Counted from the first letter of the stretch, positions 48,361 through 58,674 are shown. The stretch: DNA of 64,000 nt from Symsagittifera roscoffensis (GCF_963678635.1 NW_026970934.1:1-64000), one strand, 5' to 3'. Notes: generated by a model from the sequence alone, not told the origin. Translations and numbers: made by a program.

Positions 48361-49931
48361 TATAAATTGCATAATTTGAAACTAATTATTTCAAATTTAA
48401 ACAAACCATTTTTTATCAATGCTTAACTCATTTTTTTAGTCTTCACACCTCGATCACCTACAACAAGAGAAAAAACAAATAAGAATACAAACTCTTTAAT
48501 TCATAAAAAACTCTGTTAAACCTTCAGCACTAAATGATGCATAAATTTCATAACCAAAGTAGTAAATTAATCTATAAATTATTTCCCTAATTGTAGTAAA
48601 ATTAAACACGATGAAAGTAAATTTATAATTTCAGACCCCCATAAAGCAGTCTAATTCAGTTTCTGAGTAGTAAATTTGTAACAAAGAAGAAAGCAGTACT
48701 AACCTTTTATATCTATTTTTTTACTCGCACAAGAATTCTATTCAAAGATAATTGCTTAAAATAATGATTTCAAGTTTTAAGTTTTCACTAACAGCAATTC
48801 AAACAAGCGATAACAAGTTTCCAACTTTTCTTTAACCCGGTTGGAAAGTAATTATATAATAACCTAAACTAAACAACGCAGCTTGCTAAACACCATAAAC
48901 CACAAACTAACAGCATGACTAACAAAAGAAAACCCACGGTACCCAAACCGGGTTAAACCAGCTTAAAACTGGATAGTTTATTCTTTTGAAGACTATTACC
49001 ATGTCTAAGAAAGAAGTAAAAAAACACCAAAAAGTCGCAAGACAAACCCAAACCAAAAACATTTTGATTTTTGAGAAAAGGACACAACCATGGTAACAAA
49101 AGAAAAACCAGAAATAAAAAAAACATAACAGGTTAGCACAAAACAGGACCCCTCAAAAAACCAGCATGAAATCATACTCCTACTCCTTCCCACCAGAGAG
49201 GACGTCCTTAGCATGCTCTATAGCCGGCCCAGCCCACCGTGCTACATCCACGCTTTGTGACCACAATATCTTTTTGAAAAGAGATACTCAAGGGTGAGTA
49301 GTTCTTAAAAATAACTGAACTAAAACCAATACGCTTTTGCGAAAATAATTAACCAAAATCATAACTAAAAAACTAAATTAATAAAACTTTATAAAATGTA
49401 AATCATAACATGCAGTATATAGACACAACTAGAAGACGAACATCCAAAGACTAGACGACCCCATCACACTCGACCTACAGAATGGCTAAACACAACCAAC
49501 ATGCCGCTCACAATCAAGACTCAAAGGATTTAGAGTACGACTTGACTTCGCAGAAAAGGACTTCATTGAATCAGACCATTGACCACCTCGATGTTCAAGT
49601 ATACGTACAGATCCGAGTTACAAGGCATTCCCTCCAAACACAATCTTCACGCCATTCTCAGACGAGAGTGATACTCAATCAGTTCTCCACAAAAGCAGAA
49701 CAAGCAGTCATAGCATACCATCTTGAAGTCAGGTTGATTTCACTGGCGGTCGCAGTCATCATCGAACAAACAACTAACACCTTCATATTCATGACTCCAG
49801 CTTCCTGGAGCGTTCTTCTTCAAGAAGAACCGAATAAGAAAATGATGTTCGCCAAATACCAACGATCATCATCCATCCTTCAATTACAGAAAGGAAGATA
49901 AAAATCAAAAACTCTGTAAACCCCGGATGGG
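48361..49931 (+). other. 3' non-coding part of the LTR element
   Basis: No convincing gene. It holds an inverted repeat (TTTAACCCGGTTGG near 48831 and CCAAACCGGGTTAAA ending near 48957) about 125 bp across. A 139-codon frame at 49482-49901 has uncertain status just before the 3' LTR. Confidence 0.35.
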
Positions 49932-50316
49932 TGGAACCAGACCTAAACTACATTTTATTATTGGTTATAAATTAGATATTTTGTCACTACAAAATATTTA
50001 ATATTAACCAATCATGATCCATCTAACTAACAAGCCACTTATTTGTAAGTGCTGAAATTACTAGTAATTTCAGCATTAGAGAGATTTGAATTTAACTTAG
50101 AAATTAGTTACCTCTCCAAGAGAACTTTAGCAATCGCAATAAGCCAGTATACTCTACCCTAGCAGAGACTAGTTAAACACCCTGAGACTAGTAGATATAA
50201 GAGAAAGATTAGGATCGGTATTAGACTCTATCCGGCCGAAAATGAGATACCGTGACGAGCAGACGGTGTACCCTATGCGAAATTACTCTATGAGTTAGCC
50301 CTAAGAACACAACTCA
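49932..50316 (+). repeat. 3' LTR
   Basis: Matches the 5' LTR from TGGAACC to AACTCA. It lacks two short segments (about 10 and 15 bp) present in the 5' LTR. The hairpin at 50050-50075 is intact. Confidence 0.85.
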
Positions 50317-51230
50317 AAAACTCAGATTCAAAATTTTTTAATATTCGAAACAAAGCGGGAAAAATGTGCAATATTACCTTTGGAAGATTCAGTTTAAATT
50401 TTTTTGTTCTTGAAACTTTTCCAAAAAACCGGTTTGGGACATTAACTTTTCGTTTAAATTATAAACCTTAACAGAAAATACAGTTTATAGTTTTTTATTC
50501 AACGAAAACATATATTGCTCATTCAAAAACTTCCAATGTAGACTAAGTTTTAGAAGTCTAACAAAAATAGTCAGTTTTCTGCAGACTTTTTTTTGAAAAA
50601 CTTGGAGGAGCATTAACACTCACGTGATTACTTCTCCCTAAAATAAATGCAAGGCTACAGTGTCTCAGTAAGTTAACCTGATCAACATTTTGATACCCAG
50701 AAACCATTGGTATTGATTGAAACTCCAACCCTTACAACATGAATTAGGAGTGAGTATTAAGAGTTATCAAGATTTGATCTTGGATTATTGTATAGTTGCC
50801 ATTCTAAATTAAGGTAAACCAGTGTCTACCGATTCATCGGAGACGCCTACGTGACCCTCTCCTCTTAATTGACCCAAGATATAACCAAAGTAAAGTTAGA
50901 AAGCTTAGCATACTGTTCAATAATCTACTTATAGTCCAGGTTTACATGAGCCATATTGATTGATTCTTTATTTTTGACTTTAATATCACAAATCAGCTAA
51001 GTTAAAAAAAATTAGGTTAAAACAATTTAATTTGAGACCAAATCCAAAGAGAAGCGTCTGACAGTCCGAAAGAACCAATTTACGGTCTCAATCCAACACG
51101 CGCTGTTTTGGACTACTCAATGATGAACCAATTAGGTTAGAATTCTACAAACAAAACTTATAGCTTAAGATTTTGTGGTAAAAGTTTCCTTTCACAGGAA
51201 AAGTTTTTTGAGTTTTTGTTAAACCGATAT
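50317..51230. other. Gene-free interval after the LTR element
   Basis: No convincing ORF, although several 30-60-bp blocks are T-rich like the repeat family further on. Confidence 0.3.
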
Positions 51231-51960
51231 CCAGTAGTCAACTTCCAATTTCAATGGCAAATTACGTGAAGTTGTGTTTCGTTGAGAACAACTGCATACC
51301 AAAACATTAGCTCAAAACTTCGTCAAATATCCTAAATACTTAAGCATTTTGGACAAAAATTCTTATAGAAAACGAACTTTTGTAAGATCTCTTCACTTCG
51401 TAGGACTTGTTTGATTGTTGAGCGGGGCATTACATGAAGCAATTTATGTTTGGTTTGAATGAACCAAAGCCTTGAAATATCTTCAAAGCTTCTAAACAAC
51501 ACTAGTTCTCTATTTAAAAGGACGGAAAACGTTTTAGCTTGAAAGAATAAAAAAAAATGTTTAAATAATGGCTGAAGACAATTATTTCAAAACAATTATC
51601 GAAAATAGTGTAATATTTTGAACCAAATTCCTTTATAGAAGAAATTTTTAAAGGGTTTCTTCAGTTTATAGGGTTTATTTGGTAGTTGAGCGGCATCAGC
51701 TGAAGCCATTCTTGGTTGGTTTGCGTAAGGCAAAAATTTTGAAACCATCAAAGCTTGTTAAAAAGACTAGTTCTGTTCATGAAGGTTAGAGAGCGTTTAA
51801 GAAAAAAAACAAACTCCTTCAAAATTTTTGGTTTTCAGGGTGAACATTCAGAAGATGACTGTTTTAAACACCTGCTTCCATGTGTCTGGTTTGAGAGAAA
51901 ACTAGGTTTTAAAGCTGTTTTAGTAAACTTCAAACTTCTTTGTTTGCACAAGTAATTCAC
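51230..51960. repeat. Further units of the dispersed repeat family
   Basis: CGTTGAGAACAACTGCATA at 51280 repeats that at 31183, and TCAAATATCC...TATTTTGGAC-like blocks recur. The GTTGAGCGG..AT and ATTCTTGGTTGGTTTGCG words occur at 51417 and 51680-51730, matching 31350. At least two units lie about 300 bp apart. Confidence 0.55.
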
Positions 51961-53161
51961 GAATCAGTTACATGAAATTTGGCTGAATTTCAAGAAAAAT
52001 CCGATGAAATTTTTTGACATAGTTTTTGGCGAACATTTTTTGCAGTGATTTTGATGGAAGCTCTTTTATAAGTTCAATTGAAACTGAAACAAATTAAATA
52101 GTTATAATAAGCGGTTGCTGAAATGTTTTGTGTAACAAAATTTCAAATGGTTTTTGAAAAAAAAATAAATTTTGGTTGACATATCGAAAAATGAATTTAA
52201 ATTTAATTGGAATAAAAGGGTATAAAATTGAATACATTTTTTTCACTGCTTTCATGAATGCATTTCACTATACACTTCAGTTGGTTTTTAATTGATTTCA
52301 TATTCTATCTCTGTTTGTTTAATTCTCATAACTGCAGATCTTTTATTAACAACTTCCATAAAGATGCTTGATCAAATGAAATCAAAATTTCCTGCTCGTC
52401 CGGCCTCTTATCTCTTTTGTTTTATGTCTCTTGTTTAAACTGAGTAGCTGGAGTGCTCTAGACTTTCTTGGAATGGAACTGCTAAACGATTTCTGCACTT
52501 AGATTTTTTGTATCTCCTCAGTTTGTGTTCCGGCTTCTTTTTGAAGAACATGACGTATCATTTGTGGTCGGGTAGTTTTTTCTCCAGACGAATTTCGATT
52601 TTTAAATAAAAGTTAGTAATGAAATTTTTTTTAATGTAATTCAAAATTTTTTGTTGTTCTGAGCTGAATTTTAAAAAGATTTCGCAGTGATCACTTTTCT
52701 TGAAGTTATGGTGGTTTAAAATTGTCACTTTGGCCAATTTGGGACAATTAATGCGCTATATTTTTGTGCTATTATTGCGTAAGCAGAAATTTAATCCGTC
52801 TTAGAATTCGTTTTAAATTAAGTTGAGGTATCCTAAATCGTCTTTTTAATGCTTCGCTATATTTGAATTTTGTAGTTAACATAGCGTGTGCGTTATAGTT
52901 TTTGAAAAAAAAAATCTCAAAGCAAATTCACAATTTTTGGGGTGGATTTGTAAAATATTTTTCCTAACCTTTATCGAGCTGTTTTTCAACTCTCCCAAAT
53001 CACTATAAAATCCTCATTTTAACCAAATTTACTGCGCCGCAGACAAATTTTTGCCGTGCTTTCCCTCCTCAAATTAGTAATTATTTGGATCAAAGGCGCT
53101 TTTAGATAGTTTTTTGGATCGGTCAGGCAAAAATGGAAAAAATGCAAAAAGGGGGAATCAT
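51961..53161. other. Gene-free interval
   Basis: AT-rich. I find no supported gene, RNA or repeat boundary. Confidence 0.3.
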
Positions 53162-53461
53162 TTAGGCCGTCAGGGGGTAGAATTCTGAAAAGAGAGTGTG
53201 CTCCCTCTCTCCTATCTGTTGCATGATATCTTTGACATCGTAATTTTCAATATCGATATTAGATACTTTGGCAGTACACTTATCATTCCCCATGTTTTTC
53301 AATGTCACTCCTAGCATTTTACAATATCCAGAGAACTTTTTATACAATTTCTTGCAGTCTCTTTGTTTCTGTATCAAAACTCTGGTATTGTGATTAGCGA
53401 AAAGCGACATCAAACTTCTTCTGGAAAGTTCTTGATGTGACCGAATCAGTGAATACGTCAA
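53162..53461 (-). CDS. Candidate terminal exon of an unidentified gene next to Polinton 2
   Basis: Minus-strand open frame of about 99 codons with balanced codon use, ending in TAA at 53162. Segments: LSRRSLMSLFANHNTRVLIQ, CKKLYKKFSGYCKMLG, VKDIMQQIGEREHTLFSEF. Its first codon is not ATG. An AG acceptor-like site (AAAATCTAG) lies at about 53468, which suggests an exon whose upstream part would lie beyond the Polinton insertion at 53541. Unknown family; host or another element. Confidence 0.4.
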   Translation of the reverse strand: MTYSLIRSHQELSRRSLMSLFANHNTRVLIQKQRDCKKLYKKFSGYCKMLGVTLKNMGNDKCTAKVSNIDIENYDVKDIMQQIGEREHTLFSEFYPLTA

Positions 53462-53540
53462 TTTTTCTAGATTTTACGCTGGTTTTGTTCGTTCCTCTCG
53501 TTCACGAGACAAAAAGATCAGCGGTTAAGCTTTACTCGAT

Positions 53541-53715
53541 AGTAGTATTGTAATCCGCCGTGTGTCCTTAGGGGGGGGGGGTCTTTTCGACGGTAGGGGT
53601 CTTTGGGGTCCTACCAAAAGTAGGGTCCAAAAGGACCCATCTTTTTTAAAGACACCAAAGTACCCTGCCCTAAATAAAAAGACCCCTCTCTTAGGACACC
53701 CGACAGACAAAATAC
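53541..53715. repeat. Tip and fold-back hairpin of Polinton 2
   Basis: GTGTGTCCTTAGGGGGGG near the tip pairs with CCCCTCTCTTAGGACACC at 53684-53702, and AGTATTGT-type ends pair with ACAAAATACT near 53706-53716. The centre contains a smaller perfect hairpin, GGGTCCAAAAGGACCC (53624-53639). Same design as the tips of Polinton 1. Confidence 0.7.
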
Positions 53716-53963
53716 TTTGGTATTTATTTTCGCGCGGTAGTTAAATTTAATCCCTTCCAAACTTTCCCACTGTTCAACTGAATAAGTTTGAGACCCCATT
53801 AAAAAACTGACCTGCTTGAGAAGGAGGAAGGACGTGACAAATAATAAGAGGGTAAAAAGGTAAAGAGGACTTGATAAATAATAGATAAAGTAACATAAAA
53901 AATAAGAAAAAAAATAAAAACGGAATGTTGACAGGAGTACGGATAGGAGAGCAGAGGAAGGGT

Positions 53964-54432
53964 TTACGGCCACATCCGCGTGTCGTCTTCGGGATCCGAC
54001 CAAGGGACATGAAGAATACTGACTAGACGCTCCATTTGAAATTTGAAGCGCCACTCAGTACTCTCGAATCCCACACCCAGAGACTCGCACAGCCAGAAAT
54101 TTTCCATGCTCCCCACATCAACACACACATATTCAAATATGCCCTCCTTTTTCTCAAATGCAACCTCAATGTAATGCAGCTTAAAATTTGCTGCAGTGGT
54201 GGCCGGGGTAAACTTTACGGTCACACCAAAGATATTTTTGCCTTCGTGAGTTCCAGGTCCCACATAAGGCAAATCAATGGAAGGGTCGTGGAGACCACCA
54301 AGGGGAATATCCATCTAAACACATGAAAATAGGTTGAAATCATTAGTTAGAAATAGGAGTGAGTAAGTGGTATCTAGAAGGTTACTTTCATTTCCACTGG
54401 CTTGAAATTCAGCAGGTCGGAGAAGTGCTGGA
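53964..54432 (-). CDS. Unidentified minus-strand gene near the Polinton 2 left end, possibly spliced (fossil element context)
   Basis: The main exon, 53964-54314, encodes about 116 residues with segments such as LPYVGPGTHEGKNIFGVTVK and VDVGSMENFWLCESLG, ending WSDPEDDTRMWP. It begins right after a GTGTTTAG acceptor. A possible short exon at about 54384-54432, bounded by a TTTTTTTCCAG acceptor and a GTAACC donor, would add a few residues. Introns here are unlike the compact intron-poor neighbours. I cannot assign a function; it may be a captured or end-located Polinton gene. Confidence 0.4.
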
Positions 54433-54446
54433 AAAAAATTAAAAAA

Positions 54447-54884
54447 ATGAAATTGGAAAGACGTAGAGTTACTTCAAAAGACTTGGAAATTATTCATGAA
54501 ATTTTAATTACTTTGAAAAAAACCTATCCGGAAAACACCAACCGTCGAAATTATTTCTTAGCTGCATGTTCACTGTTCCTCTTCTCAACTACTAATGATA
54601 TAAATTACGATATTGCTATCAAATTGAGACCCTATGGGGGTCTGATCGGTATAGACAATTCTTCTTTGGATAAATATTTAAATGATTCGAAAATTTTACG
54701 AATGCATGCTATTTTACACGATGCCGCCGGTTTTGTCCGCGAAGTTTATAACACTGGTCCCACATACTGCTATGTTTTACCATGGAAATGCAACAGTAGT
54801 TTGATTGGTCACTTGAGTGGTATTACGTTTTGTTTGTATATCAAACTGAAGAAACCTAAACTCTACCATTTATTAGAATGCTGA
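54447..54884 (+). CDS. Polinton-associated hypothetical protein, looks whole (fossil element)
   Basis: 145 residues from the ATG at 54447. An N-terminal helical, basic part is followed by a conserved-looking C/H/aromatic segment: HDAAGFVREVYNTGP, TYCYVLPWKC, GHLSGITFCLYI. I recall similar DAAG...GP.YCY...GH..G patterns in other Polintons, but the function is unknown. It overlaps the next gene by 7 bp, consistent with compact packing. Confidence 0.55.
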   Translation: MKLERRRVTSKDLEIIHEILITLKKTYPENTNRRNYFLAACSLFLFSTTNDINYDIAIKLRPYGGLIGIDNSSLDKYLNDSKILRMHAILHDAAGFVREVYNTGPTYCYVLPWKCNSSLIGHLSGITFCLYIKLKKPKLYHLLEC

Positions 54885-55189
54885 AGGAAAAATCAGTTGT
54901 GTTGGATTTTGAGGGATTTCGACACCAGAAAAACACATTTATAGTAAAAGAATTAGCTATAACAACTTCCGACTACAGTGATTCCCTAATTTTTCTACCT
55001 CCAGTTAATTTCAATTCCCTTCCAAAGTCTGAACAAAAAGCCTACAACTGGCTGAAAAATTATTTGCACAGACTTCATTGGGATAGCGGTGATTATGTAT
55101 ACCTGAATTTGAACGCATTGATTGTAGAGGCCAATAAGTTCAACGAAAAGAACAAGTTACACTTTCTGAAGAAGAGTTGTGCACTTTGA
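54878..55189 (+). CDS. Polinton-associated protein with VVLDFEGF...KELAI pattern, looks whole (fossil element)
   Basis: 103 residues. The order VVLDFEGFR, FIVKELAITT, FLPPVNFNSL, WLKNYLHRLHWDSGDYVY matches a small conserved protein I associate with Polintons in many animals. The D-x-E start and overall pattern recall DEDD-type nuclease folds, but catalytic function is not established from sequence here. It starts inside the preceding gene's last codons. Confidence 0.5.
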   Translation: MLKEKSVVLDFEGFRHQKNTFIVKELAITTSDYSDSLIFLPPVNFNSLPKSEQKAYNWLKNYLHRLHWDSGDYVYLNLNALIVEANKFNEKNKLHFLKKSCAL

Positions 55190-55249
55190 GGAGGTTCTTC
55201 GCCGTGATTGACCAATTCATCTACTTTCAACGATTCAAATACATCAGTA

Positions 55250-55528
55250 ATGTTACCCAGCAAGCGCGGTCTTTGTCTTCCCAAGCTAGTCTTAGTGCCC
55301 AAACGTCAACCAGGAGTTCAAATGGATCTAACCAGCAGTGAATTACCCAATGAGATTCAAAAAATAATAAGAGAAGATTTTGTGAAGTAAATTGTGTATC
55401 ATGCCAAAACTGATCATGTCCCAGCCAATTATGTTTTGGAAATGCACTATGATTTTGATGATGATAATAAACCGAGTGTCTATACAGGTTATACACGATA
55501 TGAAATTTATTACTGTTCAGATGCTTAG
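55250..55528 (+). pseudogene. Polinton-associated hypothetical protein (fossil)
   Basis: A coding-like stretch after the KELAI gene with basic and proline segments (PKLVLVPKRQPGV), then an acidic DFDDDNKPSVYTGYTRYE part. Composition and position suggest a small element gene with about one break. Not recognised. Confidence 0.35.
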
Positions 55529-55606
55529 TTAATTTTTTTTTATATATGTATATTTATTTTTCATTCTGCAAGTTCGAGAGTGAGAGAAAGCGGTAGGGAA
55601 ATTGAA

Positions 55607-55885
55607 ATGAATGACACAGTAGTTGACGAGAGTGACGGAACTATAGTAACCAATTTTGTGTATGAAGAAAATCATATGGAGAAAAAATCATGGAAATTTT
55701 GCAATAAAGTGACTGTACCACGGTCTGAAGTAGCTTTCATGTCACAAATGGTGTTAATTCTGATTTTATTGGCTTTTTGTATCTTTAAACTTTCATTAAC
55801 GAAGTTAACTTGTGAAGAAACCTCAGTTTGGTTCTTAATTTTATCGGGTTTAGTTGGCTATGTATTACCAAATCTAAGAATATGA
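55607..55885 (+). CDS. Small two-segment membrane protein of Polintons, looks whole (fossil element)
   Basis: 92 residues from ATG at 55607. It has an acidic N-terminus, then VTVPRSEVAF leading into a hydrophobic span (QMVLILILLAFCIFKLSL), a short polar loop with one cysteine (CEETS), and a second hydrophobic span ending GYVLPNLRI. This PRSE-membrane-...GYLLP layout is typical of a conserved small Polinton protein. The stop overlaps the ATPase start as ATGA (55882-55885), indicating tight co-expression. Confidence 0.65.
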   Translation: MNDTVVDESDGTIVTNFVYEENHMEKKSWKFCNKVTVPRSEVAFMSQMVLILILLAFCIFKLSLTKLTCEETSVWFLILSGLVGYVLPNLRI

Positions 55886-56506
55886 ATAAAGTTATTGACA
55901 CATCTACGAGACTTTTTTTGGCCATCGTGGGCCCCTCGGGTTCTGGAAAAACAGAGCTGATATTTAAATTGTTGAAAGGAAAAACATTTTATCCCAAGTT
56001 TCAAAGAGCCCTATACTTTTACAAAGAGATTCAGCCTCTTTATAGTGAAAAATCCAATACCCACAGCATTGATCTAACTTTCATAAAATTCAATGGCTTT
56101 GACAGTTTGCGAAACCTTGAAAACATTCTTCTAGTTTTTGATGATTCATGCAAAGGAATCTATAACGATAAAGACTTTGTCAAACTTGCAACAGCAGGAA
56201 GACACCGAGGACTAGATGTAATATATGTTAAACATAATTTGTTCAAACAAAGCAGATGGTCTCGAACAATTGATCTAAACACATCACACATCATTCTGTT
56301 CAAATCACCTCGTGAGATTCAGCAACTTCATCATCTTGGAAGACAATTGAACAACACTAAATTTTTGAGAAACTGTTCTCAGCTTGCTACAAAAGACACA
56401 TAGGGTCATCTTTTAATCGACTTGGATCCGCGTACATCCAATTGTTTGAGATATTGTTCAAAATTACACCACCTGGTCCCTCAATTTTTTACTTACCAAT
56501 AAACCA
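55882..56506 (+). pseudogene. Genome-packaging ATPase, FtsK/HerA-like (fossil)
   Basis: Walker A GPSGSGKT lies about 18 residues from the start (FLAIVGPSGSGKTELI). Walker B is ILLVFDDSC about 92 residues later, and a downstream AGRHRGLDVIYVKHNLF segment matches the TxGRHRxxxxxxLxQNLF signature of Polinton and adenovirus-type packaging ATPases. C-terminal residues resemble the PQ.F end of the family. It is broken once or so near the C-terminus; otherwise it spans the usual ~200 residues. Confidence 0.85.
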
Positions 56507-56529
56507 GGCAGAGGTTACACCTCTCACAA

Positions 56530-56838
56530 ATGAACGCGAAAAAATTATCTATTCTGCAGCACATGGTACAATTGAATCCCAGCCAGCTCCGAAGCTTCAT
56601 TAGAAAAACAACAAATCCTCAAGTTATTTCTGTTATATGTGAATGTTTGCTCAATGTAGTCAATGGCAATGTATCTGTTAATATTCCAAACATTGAAAAT
56701 TTTGATGTGGCTTACAAACTTTTAATCAGCCGAAAAACAAAACTTGAACGAAAACGAGCAATTATTCTAACTAAACAAGGTTTCAACTTGATCAGACTGA
56801 TACTTTACTTCTGCTACAGATACTTACCATCAGCATAA
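56530..56838 (+). CDS. Small basic Polinton-associated protein, looks whole (fossil element)
   Basis: 102 residues: an amphipathic N-terminal half (LQHMVQLNPSQLRSFIRK...ICECLLNV), a middle segment, then KTKLERKRAIILTKQGFNLI before a hydrophobic C-terminus. The KR-rich ILxxxGF motif after a helical domain is shared by a small conserved Polinton protein between ATPase and integrase. Function unknown; DNA or capsid association is inference. Confidence 0.5.
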   Translation: MNAKKLSILQHMVQLNPSQLRSFIRKTTNPQVISVICECLLNVVNGNVSVNIPNIENFDVAYKLLISRKTKLERKRAIILTKQGFNLIRLILYFCYRYLPSA

Positions 56839-56841
56839 AAT

Positions 56842-57750
56842 ATGGCAGCAGAAGAGTTTGTTTTAATTCAAAAACATACATATATCAGCGAGCAGCCGCA
56901 TGCATCACAAGTGCTACTTAACAGTTCAATTAAACACAAAAAGCCCCAGTTATCTTATTTGAACCGCATGAGACCTCTAATACCCACGAAGCAAAATTCA
57001 GTATCGACTGAAACTCTTCCACTACCCCTTCCACCAACACCTCCCTCAACGCCTCTTGTTGACCCTGTGGAACAATCAACAGGACTTCTTACAGAAGATG
57101 AGACTAATCAATATCAGGAAGGTGGGGAGGAAGAGGAGAAGCGGACTGTGGTTGAGAAGGAGCGAAAGGATAATAAAATAAACTATGAACGCATTCTATT
57201 ACAATTGCAAATAATGGAGGATAAAAAATCCACGAGAGCGAAAAATATCCTGAGGATTATCAAAAGCTCAACTCGAGTCTCAATAAACGCCATGGATGAA
57301 ACAATTTATGTTGACAATGTACCAACCGGTCTCAAAGCGGCATCGTTCTTGTATGATATACAACAGCAAACTAAAATACTACACAACGCTGCTTACATAA
57401 TGATTTTATCCGCTCTCGAACTTACCGAAGAGTCTGTTATTAACAAGTATGCCAAACACGCGGTTCAGTCAAAGATTAGAGAAACGGCCCAACGAAGAAC
57501 CAAAAGTCCAACCAAATCTTCGTCAGTCTCGGGCAAAATAAAAACCCCCGACAATAGTAGGCCATCATCAAGTTCAAAACAAACCAAACGAGTCAAAACA
57601 AGAAAGAAAGCCACCACGGAAAGAGTCAAAGAAAGAGAGAAAGAAGAAGACGACACTGAATCGTACGGTACGCCCTATAACGATTCAGATTCTTCAACGT
57701 CAGAAAAGACGGAGACGAAAAGTAAAAGATGGGAAACCTACACCAATTGA
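56842..57750 (+). CDS. Polinton-associated protein with disordered K-rich tail, looks whole (fossil element)
   Basis: 302 residues. N-terminus AAEEFVLIQKHTYIS. A proline-rich acidic linker follows (PLPLPPTPPSTPLVDPVEQ). Residues ~115-215 form a folded, helical domain (YERILLQLQIM, VYVDN-like segments). The remainder is a charged K/R/S/E tail (SPTKSSSVSGKIKTPD, RVKTRKKATTERVKERE). It sits 3 bp after the previous gene and just before integrase, the place where many Polintons keep a protein with an EFVLIP-type start. Molecular role unknown. Confidence 0.5.
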   Translation: MAAEEFVLIQKHTYISEQPHASQVLLNSSIKHKKPQLSYLNRMRPLIPTKQNSVSTETLPLPLPPTPPSTPLVDPVEQSTGLLTEDETNQYQEGGEEEEKRTVVEKERKDNKINYERILLQLQIMEDKKSTRAKNILRIIKSSTRVSINAMDETIYVDNVPTGLKAASFLYDIQQQTKILHNAAYIMILSALELTEESVINKYAKHAVQSKIRETAQRRTKSPTKSSSVSGKIKTPDNSRPSSSSKQTKRVKTRKKATTERVKEREKEEDDTESYGTPYNDSDSSTSEKTETKSKRWETYTN

Positions 57751-57760
57751 GGAAAAACTT

Positions 57761-58671
57761 TTGAAAAAGAGTTACACAGATAAAGGACCAGCATTGTTCG
57801 GTAGTGTTAAAACTTTGAAGGCTACAACGGTCATACCAAGACGAAAAGTTAAACATTTTTTACATACAGAACCATCTTATACAAAATACCGAACAGTTTC
57901 CCGCAAAATAGCTCGGCTTAAAGTGATAGTTTATGACAAAAACGAAATATGGTCAATCGATTTGGCATATGTTGATAAACTAGCAAAATACAATAAAGAT
58001 ATCAAATATCTTTTAGTTGCAGTAGATTGCATGTCTCGTTATCTTCGCGTGCAGCCACTGAAATCAAAGTATGCCACAACAACTGCAGAAGCGTTCAATC
58101 AAATGATAAAGACAGAGAAACCAAAAAAGTCTGGGTAGATAAAGGCACCGAGTTCAAGGGGTCATTCAAAACTTTATGTGAGAAAAAGGGTATCAAAATA
58201 TACGCAACAGAGAGTGAAAAGAAGTCCGTTTTCGCCGAGAGGAACTTTCGATCACTAAAAAGTTTGATTTATAAGTATTTGGAGGACAAATGGACCTACT
58301 CTTATATCGATCAGCTTCAAGACTTTGTCAACACAATAAATTCGAGAACAAACCGCGTAATCAAATTAGCCCCCAATAAAGTGACAAAAAAGGATGTTCC
58401 ACGTCTAATTTCATTAAGAGCGGAACAATCATTGAAACTAGTTCACCGACTAAAGCTCTACGTTGGCAATTTTGTGAGAATAGCAAAAATTGACATCCCT
58501 TTTCGAAAAGGTTATAAACAATCCTTCACTGACGAAGATTTTGAAATATTTGACATACCAACAAGGAACCCACCGACTTATAATCTTATCGACGCTGATT
58601 GAGAACCAATAGAGGGTAAATTTTATAAGCCCGAACTAATCAGAGTATTGGAAAAGGAAGGGTCAAGCTAA
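57761..58671 (+). pseudogene. Retroviral-type integrase of Polinton 2 (fossil)
   Basis: The DDE core is visible: WSIDLAYVDKLAKYN (first D), VAVDCMSRYL, then WVDKGTEFKGSF (second D) and ATESEKKSVFAERNFRSLK with the catalytic E. A C-terminal part (VGNFVRIAKIDIPFRKGY, FTDEDFEIFDI, a YNLIDA-like segment) matches the tail of Polinton integrases. About two breaks. This integrase defines how Polintons insert and make 6-bp duplications. Confidence 0.85.
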
Positions 58672-58674
58672 ACA

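Larger units (their letters stand above)
33917..50316 (+). mobile_element. Gypsy-like LTR retroelement with envelope-like region, plus-strand copy, fossil
   Basis: 16.4 kb between a 411-bp left LTR and a 385-bp right LTR. Internal order: primer site, long leader, gag with a CCHC knuckle, aspartic protease, RT, RNase H, integrase, then a long 3' region with membrane segments of envelope type. LTR-protease-RT-RH-IN order is that of gypsy (Metaviridae). The two LTRs differ at about twenty positions plus two small length changes by eye, so insertion is not recent. Coding regions have many breaks. No clean target duplication is visible. A related minus-strand copy lies at 2.4-10.3 kb. Confidence 0.85.

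Noticed and set aside
33911-50321. Target-site duplication of the plus-strand LTR element
   Set aside because: TCAAA before the left LTR and CAAAA/AAAAC after the right LTR are similar but not clean, and A-rich sequence makes chance matches likely.
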